NCBI RefSeq assembly: GCF_004362515.1
Contig: NZ_SNXU01000001.1
Location: forward strand, 2,356,001 to 2,420,000
DNA length: 64,000 nucleotides
Source of the DNA: Actinokineospora alba
Lineage (GTDB): Bacteria > Actinomycetota > Actinomycetes > Mycobacteriales > Pseudonocardiaceae
Reading direction: 5' to 3'
Positions 23,867 through 31,672 of the stretch are shown here, piece by piece; positions within the stretch are counted from its first letter, which is position 1, and every line of letters starts with the position of its first letter. Position numbers and translations under genes: made by a program. Below the pieces are notes generated by a model. It made no database searches. It saw only the letters and a program-made list of their open reading frames with translations, and had not been told where the DNA came from.

Positions 23867-24030
23867 CAGCGGTCCTCTTTGAACTCGACGTGGCGGCGGA
23901 CCACGGGATCGAACTTCATCAGCACCAAGCGGTCCGGGTCGTTGCGCCGGTTCTTGCGGGTGACGTAGGTGAACCCGGTCCCGGCGGTGGAGCGGAGCTT
24001 GATGATCGGGCGAATCTCGTTGCGGGCCAT
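23866..24030 (-). CDS. rpmG: 50S ribosomal protein bL33, cysteine-less paralogue
   Basis: 54 residues (MARNEIRPIIKLRSTAGTGF then TYVTRKNRRNDPDRL) with no cysteine, so it is the zinc-independent C- form. Start 24030 overlaps the rpmB stop and its own stop overlaps the rpsN start, giving a tightly coupled operon. Substitutes for the zinc-ribbon L33 under zinc limitation. Confidence 0.95.
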   Translation of the reverse strand: MARNEIRPIIKLRSTAGTGFTYVTRKNRRNDPDRLVLMKFDPVVRRHVEFKEDR

Positions 24031-24266
24031 CAGATCCGCTGTCCTTCCTTGCGCAGACGGGCCACCACGGCCTCCACGCCCTGCTTGTCGATGGTCTTGA
24101 TGCCCTTGGCCGACACCCGCAGGCGCACCCACCGGTTCTCCGATGGCAGCCAGAAGCGGCGCTGCTGGATGTTCGGGTCCCAGCGGCGCGAGGTCCGCCG
24201 GTGGGAGTGCGACACCTGCTTGCCGAACCCCGGCTTGCGGCCGGTGACCTGGCAGTGAGCGGACAC
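24030..24266 (-). CDS. rpmB: 50S ribosomal protein bL28, Zur-type paralogue
   Basis: 78 residues from GTG 24266 with AAGGAGG 5 nt upstream. MSAHCQVTGRKPGFGKQVSH, SHRRTSRRWDPNIQ and KGIKTIDKQGVEAV are diagnostic for L28. Only one cysteine is present, so the CxxC pairs of the zinc form are lost. First gene of the leftward zinc-starvation operon; a probable Zur box lies 16 bp upstream. Confidence 0.95.
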   Translation of the reverse strand: MSAHCQVTGRKPGFGKQVSHSHRRTSRRWDPNIQQRRFWLPSENRWVRLRVSAKGIKTIDKQGVEAVVARLRKEGQRI

Positions 24267-24281
24267 GGCGCCTCCTTGAAA

Positions 24282-24296
24282 TGAGATCCGTTTTCA
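24282..24296 (-). promoter_or_regulatory. Probable Zur box controlling rpmB-rpmG-rpsN-rpsR
   Basis: On the minus strand TGAAAACGGATCTCA, close to the actinobacterial Zur consensus TGAAAATnATTTTCA (7-1-7 palindrome). It lies between the divergent ribosomal operon and the COG0523 gene, the classic Zur-regulated pairing. It may also repress the rightward promoter. Confidence 0.7.
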
Positions 24297-24334
24297 TTAT
24301 GACGCTCGCCAGGGTAGCGTCGGCATCGTCAAGA

Positions 24335-24349
24335 TGGAAATCGTTGTCG
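24335..24349 (+). promoter_or_regulatory. Probable Zur box controlling COG0523-rpmE2-rpmF
   Basis: TGGAAATCGTTGTCG matches TGAAAATCGTTTTCA at 12 of 15 positions. It ends 12 bp before the GTG start of the COG0523 gene, in a position to block transcription when zinc is plentiful. Confidence 0.65.
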
Positions 24350-24361
24350 ATAGGAGTCCAC

Positions 24362-25597
24362 GTGTCGAACGACCGGCGCACCCGCCTGGTCCTCGTCTCC
24401 GGCCTGCACCGGGAGTCGACGGCCATGCTGTCGGCCCGCTTCATGACCGGTCTGCCCGGCACCGCCGTCGTGCACCACGACCTGCGCCGGATCGCCGAGG
24501 GAACCGTGCGCAGGCGCCTGCGGTTCGGCCGGGCCGACACCACGACCACGCTCGAACTCGCCCACGGCTGCGTTTCCTGCACCCTGCGCGAAGACCTGCT
24601 CCCGCTGCTGCGCGCGTTGACCGTCGACCCGCGGATCAAGCGCGTCGTGCTGCACCTCGATCCGATGGTCGAGCCGGAGCCGGTGTGCTGGGCGCTGGAG
24701 AACGTCCTCGTCGGCGACCAGACGATCGGCGACCTCGTCGAGCTCGAGGCGGTTGTCGGGGTCATCGACCCGCGCTCGTGGCTGGGCGACTGCTCCGGCG
24801 ACGTGCCGCTCGCCGACTGCGGCATCGGCGCCCTCGACGACGACCGCACGCTCGCCCAGGTCGCCGTCGGCCAGGTCGAGTTCGCCGACGCCATCGTCAC
24901 CGCGGGCACCGCTGGGGAGCCGTGGAACGCGGCCCGGGTCGCCGCGGTGCTCGACCGGCTCACCCCCTTGGCGCCTCGGTTCGACCTCGGCCAGGTCGAC
25001 CCGGCCGAGTTGCTCGCGGCGATCCCGGACAACGCCCGGCGCGGCACCGCCGACGGCGCCCACGGGCCGCTGCTGCGCGGACAGCCGCCGCTGGAGTCGG
25101 ACTGCGGCGTGAGTGTCACCGTCTTCCGCGACCCCCGCCCGTTCCACCCGGAGCGGCTGCACGAGGCGATCGATGTCCTGCTCGACGGCGTCGTCCGCGC
25201 CCGCGGCCGGGTGTGGGTGGCGAGCCAGCCCGACGTCGCGCTGTGGCTGGAGTCGGCGGGCGGCGGCCTGCGGGTCGGCCACGCGGGCGCCTGGCTCGCG
25301 GCCGTCGACGACGAGGCCTGGGCCAGGGCGGACCCGGAACGCCAGGCGAAGGCGGCGCTGGAGTGGCACCCCCGCTTCGGCGACCGGCTCCAGGAGATCG
25401 TCGTGCTCGCCCACCAGGCCGATCCGCACGACCTCACCGCCGCGTTGACCGCGGCCCTGCTCACCGACGCCGAACTCGCCGACGAGGCCGCCTGGCCGGG
25501 CTACGCCGACCCGTTCGGCGAGTGGCACCAAGACCCGTGTGAGGACAGCGAGGCCGTCGATCTCGGCGTGCCGACCACCCGAAAGGAAGAATCATGA
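24362..25597 (+). CDS. COG0523/CobW-like protein with degenerate P-loop (Rv0106-like), zinc-starvation operon
   Basis: 411 residues from GTG 24362 with TAGGAG upstream. It aligns by eye with the CobW/COG0523 metallochaperone family: a metal-binding GCVSCTLREDLLPLL, a VILVDxxD-like region and a C-terminal CobW_C domain (FHPERLHEAIDVLLDGVVRARG, VWVASQPDVALWLES, FGDRLQEIVVLA). The Walker A is not GxxGxGKT but SGLHRESTA, so GTP binding by the usual P-loop is doubtful. Mycobacterial Rv0106 has a similarly altered loop, so this is a distinct subfamily rather than a damaged gene. ATGA overlap with rpmE2. Likely role: zinc or metal delivery during zinc limitation, chemistry unknown. Confidence 0.88.
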   Translation: MSNDRRTRLVLVSGLHRESTAMLSARFMTGLPGTAVVHHDLRRIAEGTVRRRLRFGRADTTTTLELAHGCVSCTLREDLLPLLRALTVDPRIKRVVLHLDPMVEPEPVCWALENVLVGDQTIGDLVELEAVVGVIDPRSWLGDCSGDVPLADCGIGALDDDRTLAQVAVGQVEFADAIVTAGTAGEPWNAARVAAVLDRLTPLAPRFDLGQVDPAELLAAIPDNARRGTADGAHGPLLRGQPPLESDCGVSVTVFRDPRPFHPERLHEAIDVLLDGVVRARGRVWVASQPDVALWLESAGGGLRVGHAGAWLAAVDDEAWARADPERQAKAALEWHPRFGDRLQEIVVLAHQADPHDLTAALTAALLTDAELADEAAWPGYADPFGEWHQDPCEDSEAVDLGVPTTRKEES

Positions 25598-25845
25598 AAC
25601 CGGGGATCCACCCCGAATACCACCCCGTGGTGTTCCAGGACCAGTCGACGGGCAAGGCGTTCCTGACCCGCTCGACGGCCACCTCCGCCAACACGGTGAC
25701 GTGGGAGGACGGCAACACCTACCCGCTGATCGTGGTGGACGTGACGTCGGACTCGCACCCGTTCTGGACCGGCAACCAGCGGGTCATGGACACCGCGGGC
25801 CGCGTGGAGAAGTTCAACCGCCGCTATGGGAAGCGAGTGCGCTGA
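25594..25845 (+). CDS. rpmE2: 50S ribosomal protein bL31 type B
   Basis: 83 residues (MKPGIHPEYHPVVFQDQSTG, then NTYPLIVVDVTSDSHPFWTG and VEKFNRRYGKR). Type B L31 lacks the zinc-binding cysteines of type A. Coupled at both ends by stop/start overlaps: ATGA with the COG0523 gene and TGATG with rpmF. Used when zinc is scarce. Confidence 0.97.
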   Translation: MKPGIHPEYHPVVFQDQSTGKAFLTRSTATSANTVTWEDGNTYPLIVVDVTSDSHPFWTGNQRVMDTAGRVEKFNRRYGKRVR

Positions 25846-26006
25846 TGGCTGTGCCCAAGCGGAAGATGTCGCGGTCCAACACCCGCTCGCGCCGCTCGCA
25901 GTGGAAGGCCGCGGTCCCGGAGCTGGTGCCCGTGACCGCTCTGGACGGCCGCAAGCTGATGGTGCCGCGCAAGCTGGTCAAGGCATACCAGCGCGGTCTG
26001 CTTTAG
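25845..26006 (+). CDS. rpmF: 50S ribosomal protein bL32
   Basis: 53 residues, MAVPKRKMSRSNTRSRRSQW, ending VPRKLVKAYQRGLL. No CxxC motifs. Its ATG overlaps the rpmE2 stop. Third gene of the rightward Zur-type operon. Confidence 0.96.
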   Translation: MAVPKRKMSRSNTRSRRSQWKAAVPELVPVTALDGRKLMVPRKLVKAYQRGLL

Positions 26007-26044
26007 ACAGTGACGGCGGGGTGCCGCTGTGACACGATTCCCGT

Positions 26045-27691
26045 ATGGCCGGGGCCGATTCGGCACCCTCACCGGCCGCGCTGGTCGCGGCGGGCGAGTC
26101 GGCCCTGTCCCAGGGCGCCTGGGAGCGCGCGCGAGCCAGTTTCGAGGCGGCGCTCGCGGCGGAGACGTCACCCGAAGGGCTCGACGGGCTGGCTCGGGCG
26201 CTGTGGTGGTTGGACCGCCCGGCGGACGCCATCGAGGCGCGAGTGCGCGCGTACGCGCTGTTTCGCCGTGCGGGGGACGTGGCCCGCGCGGTGCGCATAG
26301 CGTTGTGGCTGGCCCACGAGTACTCGGTGGTGCACGGGAACGAGCCCGCCGCCGAGGGTTGGCTCGCCCGAGCCGAGCACCTGCTGGCCGACCAGGGCAA
26401 CGCTCCCGAGCGCGGGTATCTGGACCTGGCCAAGGCCGAGCGGTGCCTGGATCCCGCGCTGGCGGCAGGCCACGCCGCGACCGCGTTGACACTGGCCCGC
26501 GAGCTGGCCGACTCGGATCTCGAGCTTGCCGCGCTGTCCCGGATCGGACTGGCCAAGATCACGCTGGGCGAGGTGGACGAGGGCCTGCGCCACCTCGACC
26601 AGGCCATGGCCGCGGCGACCGGCGAGGAAGCGGCGACCTTCGAGGCGGTGGCGCGAACCTGCTGCAGCCTGGTCCTTGCCTGCGATATCGCCGGCGATGA
26701 CGACCGCGTCCGCGAGTGGGGCAAGGTCATGGAGGGCTACGTCCACCGCCACAACGAACTCCCGCTGCTGAATTTCTGCCCGACGTGCGCGGCGGATCTG
26801 CTCAGCCCGGACGAGTCCGAGGCCGAGCTGGTGCACGCCCTCGCCGACCTGGCCGACACCGGCAGGCGGTCCCGGTGCGTCGATCCCGCTGTGCGGCTCT
26901 CCCAACTGCGGCTCGCGCAGGGGCGGATCGAGGAGGCCGAGGAAGCGCTCGTCGGATACGGCGGATCGCCGACGGCGGTGCGGGCCGACGCGGCGATCCG
27001 ACTCGCTCGCGGTGAGCCCGCCGCCGCTGTCGCGTTGCTCGATCGGCAGCTGTCGCTCATCAGCCGGTCCGGGCTGCTCGCGGTGCCACTGCTCGCCCAA
27101 CTGGTCGAGGCTCAGCTCGCCGACGGCGACGCCGAGGGCGCCCGGACCACGGCCGAGGAGTTGATGGGCCTCGCCCAGGCGGGCACAGACCGCGTCACCG
27201 CCATCGCCACCGTGGCCGCGGGTCGCGTGGCACTGGCCACGGCGGCGCCGGATTCGGTCGACCTGCTCGAACGCGGCGCGGAGCTGTTCGGCCGGTTGCG
27301 CATGCCGTACGAGGAGGCGCGGGCCCGGCTCGAGCTCGCAACCGCGCTGCGCAGCCGGAACGGGGTGCTCGCGGTTGTGCAGGCCCGGTCCGCGCTCAAG
27401 GGGTTCGAGCGGCTGGGGGCGCGCCATGAGGCCGACCGGGCCGCGGCCATGCTGCGCGACCTGGGCGTGCGGGGCCGCACCGGCCCGAAGGACCTCGGCC
27501 TGCTGACCGAGCGGGAGCAAGAGGTGCTGCGCCTGCTCGCCCGCGGGCTCACCAATCGGGAGATCGGCGCCCGGCTCTTCCTGAGCGCCAAGACAGTCGA
27601 ACACCACGTCGGCGCCGTGCTGCGCAAACTCGGTGTGAAGACCCGAACCGAAGCGGCCGCCGCCCTCTCCCGCGTCGAGGGCGGCGAATAG
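26045..27691 (+). CDS. TPR-repeat LuxR-family transcriptional regulator
   Basis: 548 residues. An N-terminal and central array of helical repeats (residues 1-470; for example ALVAAGESALSQGAWERARA, LARALWWLDRPADAIEARVRA) is followed by a LuxR HTH at the C-terminus (LTEREQEVLRLLARGLTNREIGARLFLSAKTVEHHVGAVLRKLGVKTRTEA). No Walker A is seen, so it is an ATPase-less relative of MalT/LAL proteins. The ATG at 26045 follows a CACGAT hexamer by 6 nt and may be leaderless. It probably controls the alpha/beta hydrolase gene 70 bp downstream, given the palindrome at its own stop codon. Confidence 0.88.
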   Translation: MAGADSAPSPAALVAAGESALSQGAWERARASFEAALAAETSPEGLDGLARALWWLDRPADAIEARVRAYALFRRAGDVARAVRIALWLAHEYSVVHGNEPAAEGWLARAEHLLADQGNAPERGYLDLAKAERCLDPALAAGHAATALTLARELADSDLELAALSRIGLAKITLGEVDEGLRHLDQAMAAATGEEAATFEAVARTCCSLVLACDIAGDDDRVREWGKVMEGYVHRHNELPLLNFCPTCAADLLSPDESEAELVHALADLADTGRRSRCVDPAVRLSQLRLAQGRIEEAEEALVGYGGSPTAVRADAAIRLARGEPAAAVALLDRQLSLISRSGLLAVPLLAQLVEAQLADGDAEGARTTAEELMGLAQAGTDRVTAIATVAAGRVALATAAPDSVDLLERGAELFGRLRMPYEEARARLELATALRSRNGVLAVVQARSALKGFERLGARHEADRAAAMLRDLGVRGRTGPKDLGLLTEREQEVLRLLARGLTNREIGARLFLSAKTVEHHVGAVLRKLGVKTRTEAAAALSRVEGGE

Positions 27692-27702
27692 GGGAATTCC
27701 CC
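27691..27702. promoter_or_regulatory. 12-bp perfect palindrome GGGGAATTCCCC
   Basis: The palindrome begins at the last base of the LuxR gene stop codon, 60 bp before the hydrolase start. Its A/T core and symmetry suit a dimeric regulator, perhaps the adjacent LuxR protein. Confidence 0.45.
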
Positions 27703-27728
27703 GATCCTTCCCGGTCGTGGACGGCGCA

Positions 27729-27757
27729 GCCTCCTTTCATCCGCATCCGAAGGAGGC
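27729..27757 (+). promoter_or_regulatory. Hairpin sequestering the hydrolase ribosome-binding site
   Basis: GCCTCCTT (27729-27736) is fully complementary to AAGGAGGC (27750-27757), which contains the whole Shine-Dalgarno of the hydrolase gene. The loop is 13 nt. In mRNA this 8-bp stem would hide the ribosome-binding site 5 nt before the ATG. Confidence 0.7.
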
Positions 27758-27761
27758 AGCC

Positions 27762-28622
27762 ATGAAGACGACATCCACGTCCATCCCCGTCGGCGACATC
27801 GAGGTCGCGTGCACGGTGGTCGGAGACGGCACGCCGCTGGTCGTGATCCACGGCGCGGTCGGTCTCGGCGCGACGTACATGCGTGCCCTGGACAGCTGGG
27901 CCGACGAGTTCCAGCTCGTCTACTACGACCAGCGCGGCAGCGGCGCCACCCCGCTGGGCGACCCGGCGAGAGTGTCCTTCGCCGGGGCGATCGAAGACCT
28001 GGACGGACTCCGGGCCGCGCTCGGCGTCGACCGCGTCAACCTGGTCGGCCACTCCGCGGGCGCCATCCTCGCCGCCCTCTACGCGGGCACCCGTCCCGAG
28101 TCCACCTCGTCAGTCGTCCTGCTCAACCCTGGTCCGCCGCTCAACCCGGACCTGTTCCAGGCGTTCCAGCAGGAGATGGCCTCCCGTCGGACCCCCGAGG
28201 ACAACGCGGCCAGGATGGCCATCGAGGCGTCACCGCGGTTCCAGCAGGGAGACCCGGAAGCCCTGGAGCGCCACCAGCTCAACACCTTCATCCCGTTCTT
28301 CCGCGACCGTGCCACCGTCGACACCGTGTCCCTCGGATTCACCGAGATCACCGCGGCCAACGTGCAGGCGGCGCCCCAACGCATGATCGGATCGGTCGGC
28401 GCACTCGATCCCATGGGCACGTTCGCCCGCGTCCAGTGCCCCGCGCTGGTGGTGCATTCGGAGCTGGACCCGCTGCCGGTCGAATGGGCGCACGCGCTCG
28501 TCGACACCATTCCCGGTGCGGACTACGTCCTGCTCGAAGGCGCGAGCCACTTCGCCCACATCGAGGATGCGGGCAGGCTGGCCAACGCCGTGCTGCCGTG
28601 GCTGGCCAAGCACGCCGAATGA
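27762..28622 (+). CDS. Alpha/beta hydrolase (proline iminopeptidase-like)
   Basis: 286 residues from ATG 27762 with a perfect AAGGAGG 5 nt upstream. The start of the fold reads TPLVVIHGAVGLGATYM with the oxyanion HG. Then come YYDQRGSGATP, the nucleophile elbow VGHSAGA (Ser of GHSAG), and the general acid and base in the C-terminal part (SELDPLPVEW; ASHFAHIED). The DQRGSGxS/T motif is shared with prolyl iminopeptidases and haloalkane-type hydrolases. Cytoplasmic, no signal peptide. Substrate unknown. Confidence 0.9.
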   Translation: MKTTSTSIPVGDIEVACTVVGDGTPLVVIHGAVGLGATYMRALDSWADEFQLVYYDQRGSGATPLGDPARVSFAGAIEDLDGLRAALGVDRVNLVGHSAGAILAALYAGTRPESTSSVVLLNPGPPLNPDLFQAFQQEMASRRTPEDNAARMAIEASPRFQQGDPEALERHQLNTFIPFFRDRATVDTVSLGFTEITAANVQAAPQRMIGSVGALDPMGTFARVQCPALVVHSELDPLPVEWAHALVDTIPGADYVLLEGASHFAHIEDAGRLANAVLPWLAKHAE

Positions 28623-29270
28623 CTAGAGCTGCGTGGTCTTGTCGGGGGAGTCGCGCCACTGGTCGAAGGGCCGGTCCAGGGACCACGTGCCTCGGTCATA
28701 GGTCAGGATCCGGTGCGCGCAGTGCTCCGGGTTGGACAGCGACTCGAACAGGTCGATGGTCCAGGAGAACATCCGGCGGCACAGCAGCCGCATCGTGAGG
28801 CCGTGGGTGACGACGAGGGCGGTGTCGGGGTGGGTGGGGTCTGCCTCGACCCGCTGCTCCAGTTCGTTGAGGAAGCTGGCGACCCGGTCGTCGACGTCGG
28901 CGCCGGACTCGCCGTGGGCCAGCCGGTAGAAGAAGTGGCCGAACTCGTGCCGCTTCTGCTTCTGGATCTCCTGCTCCACCGGGTCCTGCAGGTTGCCCCA
29001 GTCCTGTTCGCGCAGCCGCGGCTCGGGCACCATCCGTTCCACGATCGGCCCGAGACCGAGTAGTTCAAATGTCCGGGTCGTGCGCGTGTACGGGCTCACG
29101 TAGGCGGCGACCGGGCCGTCGGTAAGCAGCCCACGCAGCCGCTCTCCCTCCGCCCGCGCCTGCTCCTCGCCGCGCGGGGTCAGCGGTAAGGCGTGGTCGG
29201 GGATTCGGCAGTACGCCAGCTCGTCGATGTTGCCGAGACTCTCGGCGTGCCGCAGCAGGATGATCCGCAC
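28623..29270 (-). CDS. Histidine phosphatase family protein (phosphoglycerate mutase-like)
   Basis: 215 residues. Catalytic RHG/RHA motif IILLRHAESLGN at residues 3-14, second conserved arginine and Glu in GPVAAYVSPYTRTTRT, and the second catalytic His in DTALVVTHGLTMRLL. The fold and length fit small broad-specificity phosphatases. The gene ends tail-to-tail with the hydrolase gene (adjacent stops). Confidence 0.92.
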   Translation of the reverse strand: MRIILLRHAESLGNIDELAYCRIPDHALPLTPRGEEQARAEGERLRGLLTDGPVAAYVSPYTRTTRTFELLGLGPIVERMVPEPRLREQDWGNLQDPVEQEIQKQKRHEFGHFFYRLAHGESGADVDDRVASFLNELEQRVEADPTHPDTALVVTHGLTMRLLCRRMFSWTIDLFESLSNPEHCAHRILTYDRGTWSLDRPFDQWRDSPDKTTQL

Positions 29271-29334
29271 GTGCCTATGGTGCCCGTAAGAGACCTAATA
29301 CAGTGCGGATGCCTACCCGACGTGGAGTGTCACT

Positions 29335-29658
29335 GTGATCAAGTACATCGCGCTGTACAAGCGCCCGGCCGACGCCGAGGACTTCGACGAGAAGTACTTC
29401 GGCTCGCACCTGCCGCTCATCGACCGGACCCCTGGCCTGCTGCGACAGGAGGTCGCGCACGTCACGCGCACCTATGTGCCCGGCTTCCTGGGCGACGCCG
29501 AGCCGTACCTCATCGCGGAGCTGTACTTCGAGTCCGAGGCGGCCATGAAGGCGGCTTTCAAATCACCCGAATGGCAGGCGGGCGGCGCCAACCTGACCGA
29601 GATCGGCGGCATGGACCTCGTGGCGATGTTCGCCGCCGAGATCAAGGAGGAGCTGTGA
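29335..29658 (+). CDS. EthD family protein
   Basis: 107 residues from GTG 29335. EthD dimeric alpha/beta-barrel features: IKYIALYKRPADAEDFDEKYFGSHLPLI at the start and YFESEAAMKAAFKSPEW, a typical EthD motif. The family includes partners of ether-degrading P450s and small polyketide or aromatic-modifying proteins. Its stop overlaps the start of the dehydrogenase gene (GTGA), so it may act in the same pathway of acyl-CoA or aromatic breakdown. Confidence 0.9.
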   Translation: MIKYIALYKRPADAEDFDEKYFGSHLPLIDRTPGLLRQEVAHVTRTYVPGFLGDAEPYLIAELYFESEAAMKAAFKSPEWQAGGANLTEIGGMDLVAMFAAEIKEEL

Positions 29659-30497
29659 GCGTTCCGGGAACCGTCGCGGTCATCGGCGGCGGCACGATGG
29701 GCGCGGGCATCGCGCACGTCTTCCTCGCCGCGGGCAGCCGGGTGGTGCTGGCCGAGGCCGACGCCGACCGGGCCGCCGCGGGGGCGAAGGCCGTCGAGGC
29801 GTCGCTGCGCAAGGCTGAGGAGCGCGGCAAGCTCACCACGACCGCGGACGCCCTGCTGAGCGGCCTGTCCACTGTGGACAAGCTGGGTGACCTGCCTGCG
29901 GACACCGCGCTCGCGGTGGAGGCGGTGCCGGAGAAGCTCGACCTCAAGCGGTCCGTGTTCGGCCAGATCGCCGACACCTGCCCGGACGCCGTGCTCGCGT
30001 CCAACACCTCGTCGCTGTCGATCACCGAGCTGGCCGCGGGCCTGCCCGGCGAGCGGGTCATCGGCATGCACTTCTTCAACCCCGTGCCGGTCCAGACGCT
30101 CGTCGAACTGGTGCACCACGCCGGGCTGTCCGCCGAGGTCATCGCGCAGGTGCGCGGCTGGGCCGAGGCGCTCGGCAAGACCGTGATCGAGGTCCGTGAC
30201 TCGCCCGGGTTCGCCACCTCGCGCCTCGGCGTGGGCGTCGGCCTGGAGGCGATCCGGATGGTCGAGGAGGGCGTGGCCTCGCCGGAGGACATCGACACCG
30301 GCATGCGGCTGGGCTACGGCTGGCCGATGGGCCCGCTGCGGCTGACCGACCTCGTCGGCCTCGACGTCCGCCTCTCCATCGCCGAGCACCTCGCCCGCGA
30401 ACTGGGCGACCGGTTCACCCCGCCGCAACTGCTGCGCGACAAGGTCGCCTGGGGCGAACTCGGCCGCAAGTCGGGCCAGGGCTTCTTCACGTGGTGA
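29655..30497 (+). CDS. 3-hydroxyacyl-CoA dehydrogenase family protein
   Basis: 280 residues from GTG 29655. Rossmann NAD site VAVIGGGTMGAGIAHVFLAAG, then EAVPEKLDLKRSVF, SNTSSLSITELA with the catalytic Ser region, and HFFNPVPVQTLVELV with the catalytic His. The C-terminal helical domain ends GRKSGQGFF. Oxidises 3-hydroxyacyl-CoA to 3-ketoacyl-CoA with NAD+, in beta-oxidation or butanoyl/phenylacetyl-type pathways. Overlaps both neighbours, so the EthD, dehydrogenase and acetyltransferase genes form one operon. Confidence 0.93.
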   Translation: MSVPGTVAVIGGGTMGAGIAHVFLAAGSRVVLAEADADRAAAGAKAVEASLRKAEERGKLTTTADALLSGLSTVDKLGDLPADTALAVEAVPEKLDLKRSVFGQIADTCPDAVLASNTSSLSITELAAGLPGERVIGMHFFNPVPVQTLVELVHHAGLSAEVIAQVRGWAEALGKTVIEVRDSPGFATSRLGVGVGLEAIRMVEEGVASPEDIDTGMRLGYGWPMGPLRLTDLVGLDVRLSIAEHLARELGDRFTPPQLLRDKVAWGELGRKSGQGFFTW

Positions 30498-31633
30498 CGA
30501 TCCGGCCGTACGCGCCGGAGCACGCCGACGCCGTGCACCGGATGCGCAAGCTGGCGTTCGGCTCCCCGCGCGACGACGCCTGGGCGGCGGAGTCCGCGGC
30601 CTGGCGCGGGTTCGTCGCCGACGTCGACGGCGCGACCTGCGGGACGCTGCGGATCTGGGCCTACCACCAGTTCTTCGGCGGCCGCGCGGTCCCGGCGGGC
30701 GGCATCGCCACCGTCGCCGTCGACCCGCACGCCCGTGGTCGAGGCGTGGCGGGCGCGCTGCTCGACGCCGCGCTCGCCGGGATGCGGGAGGCCGGGCAGC
30801 CGCTGTCGATCCTGTTCGCCGCCACGCCACCGCTCTACCGCGGCCGCGGCTGGGAGCAGGTCGGGTCGACCGAGCGGGTCCAGGTCCCGATCTCCGTCCT
30901 GGCCGCACTGCCGCCCGGTCGCGCTCCGGTCCGCCGCGCGACTGAGGCGGATCTCCCAGCACTGCACCAGCTCTATCTCGACGTCGCGTCCACAGTGGAC
31001 GGCATGCTGGACCGCTCGGAACCGGCGTTCCAGGTCTCCCGGATCTTCGAACTCGACATCGTCGACGTCGTCTCCGGCGATGACGGCCTGCGCGGCTACG
31101 TCGCCGCGAGTCGGCCGAGCGCCAACGACCTGACGGTCTGGGACCTCGTCGTCCGCGACGCCGAGGCCGCCCTGACCCTGCTCGGCAGGCTGTCGAGTTG
31201 GACGGGGATGGTCGAGGTTGTGTCGCTGCGCCTGGTCGACCCGGTGGTGCACGACCTGCTGCTCGGCATGCCGCGCGACCTGCCCCGAGTCGTCGAGCCG
31301 TTCATGCTGCGCGTGGTCGACCTCGCCGCCGCGGTCGAGGTACGCGGCTGGCCGGACTACCTCCCGGACTTCGCCGTCGACCTGGAGATCACCGACGAAC
31401 ACGCGCCGTGGAACGCGGGCGGGCACCGCCTGGTCCACGAGTCCGGCGCCATGCGCCTCGAACCCGGCGGCACCGGAGCTGTCCGCCTCCACGCCCGCGC
31501 TCTGGGGCCATGGTTCGCCGGCACGGCGACCACGGACACCCTGCGCCGCGCGGGTTTGCTGGAAGGCGACGCCCCGATGCTCGACGCCGCGACCACCGCG
31601 CCGCGGCAACTCCGCATCGCCGACAACTTCTGA
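30494..31633 (+). CDS. Eis-like GNAT N-acetyltransferase
   Basis: 379 residues. The GTG at 30494 overlaps the previous stop; the GTG one codon earlier is equally possible. Two-part GNAT of the Eis (enhanced intracellular survival) type: an acetyl-CoA loop AVDPHARGRGVAGALLDAAL and LSILFAATPPLYRGRGWEQVG in the N-terminal GNAT, a second degenerate GNAT-like region, and a C-terminal SCP2-like domain (from about 280, RVVDLAAAVEVRGWPDYLPDFAVDLEITDEHAPWNAG), ending with a free terminal Phe. Eis proteins acetylate amines such as aminoglycosides or lysine side chains; here the substrate is unknown. Confidence 0.92.
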   Translation: MTIRPYAPEHADAVHRMRKLAFGSPRDDAWAAESAAWRGFVADVDGATCGTLRIWAYHQFFGGRAVPAGGIATVAVDPHARGRGVAGALLDAALAGMREAGQPLSILFAATPPLYRGRGWEQVGSTERVQVPISVLAALPPGRAPVRRATEADLPALHQLYLDVASTVDGMLDRSEPAFQVSRIFELDIVDVVSGDDGLRGYVAASRPSANDLTVWDLVVRDAEAALTLLGRLSSWTGMVEVVSLRLVDPVVHDLLLGMPRDLPRVVEPFMLRVVDLAAAVEVRGWPDYLPDFAVDLEITDEHAPWNAGGHRLVHESGAMRLEPGGTGAVRLHARALGPWFAGTATTDTLRRAGLLEGDAPMLDAATTAPRQLRIADNF

Positions 31634-31634
31634 A

Positions 31635-31665
31635 TTGACTCTGCCCTTGGGGGAAGGGACACGGT
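31635..31665 (+). promoter_or_regulatory. MerR-type promoter and operator
   Basis: -35 TTGACT (31635-31640), then a 19-bp spacer and a -10-like CACGGT (31660-31665). The spacer holds CCCTT-ggggg-AAGGG. The overlong 19-bp spacing with an inverted repeat inside is the signature of promoters twisted by MerR activators. The predicted start of transcription is at the ATG at 31673, giving a leaderless mRNA. Confidence 0.8.
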
Positions 31666-31672
31666 GGGCGAC

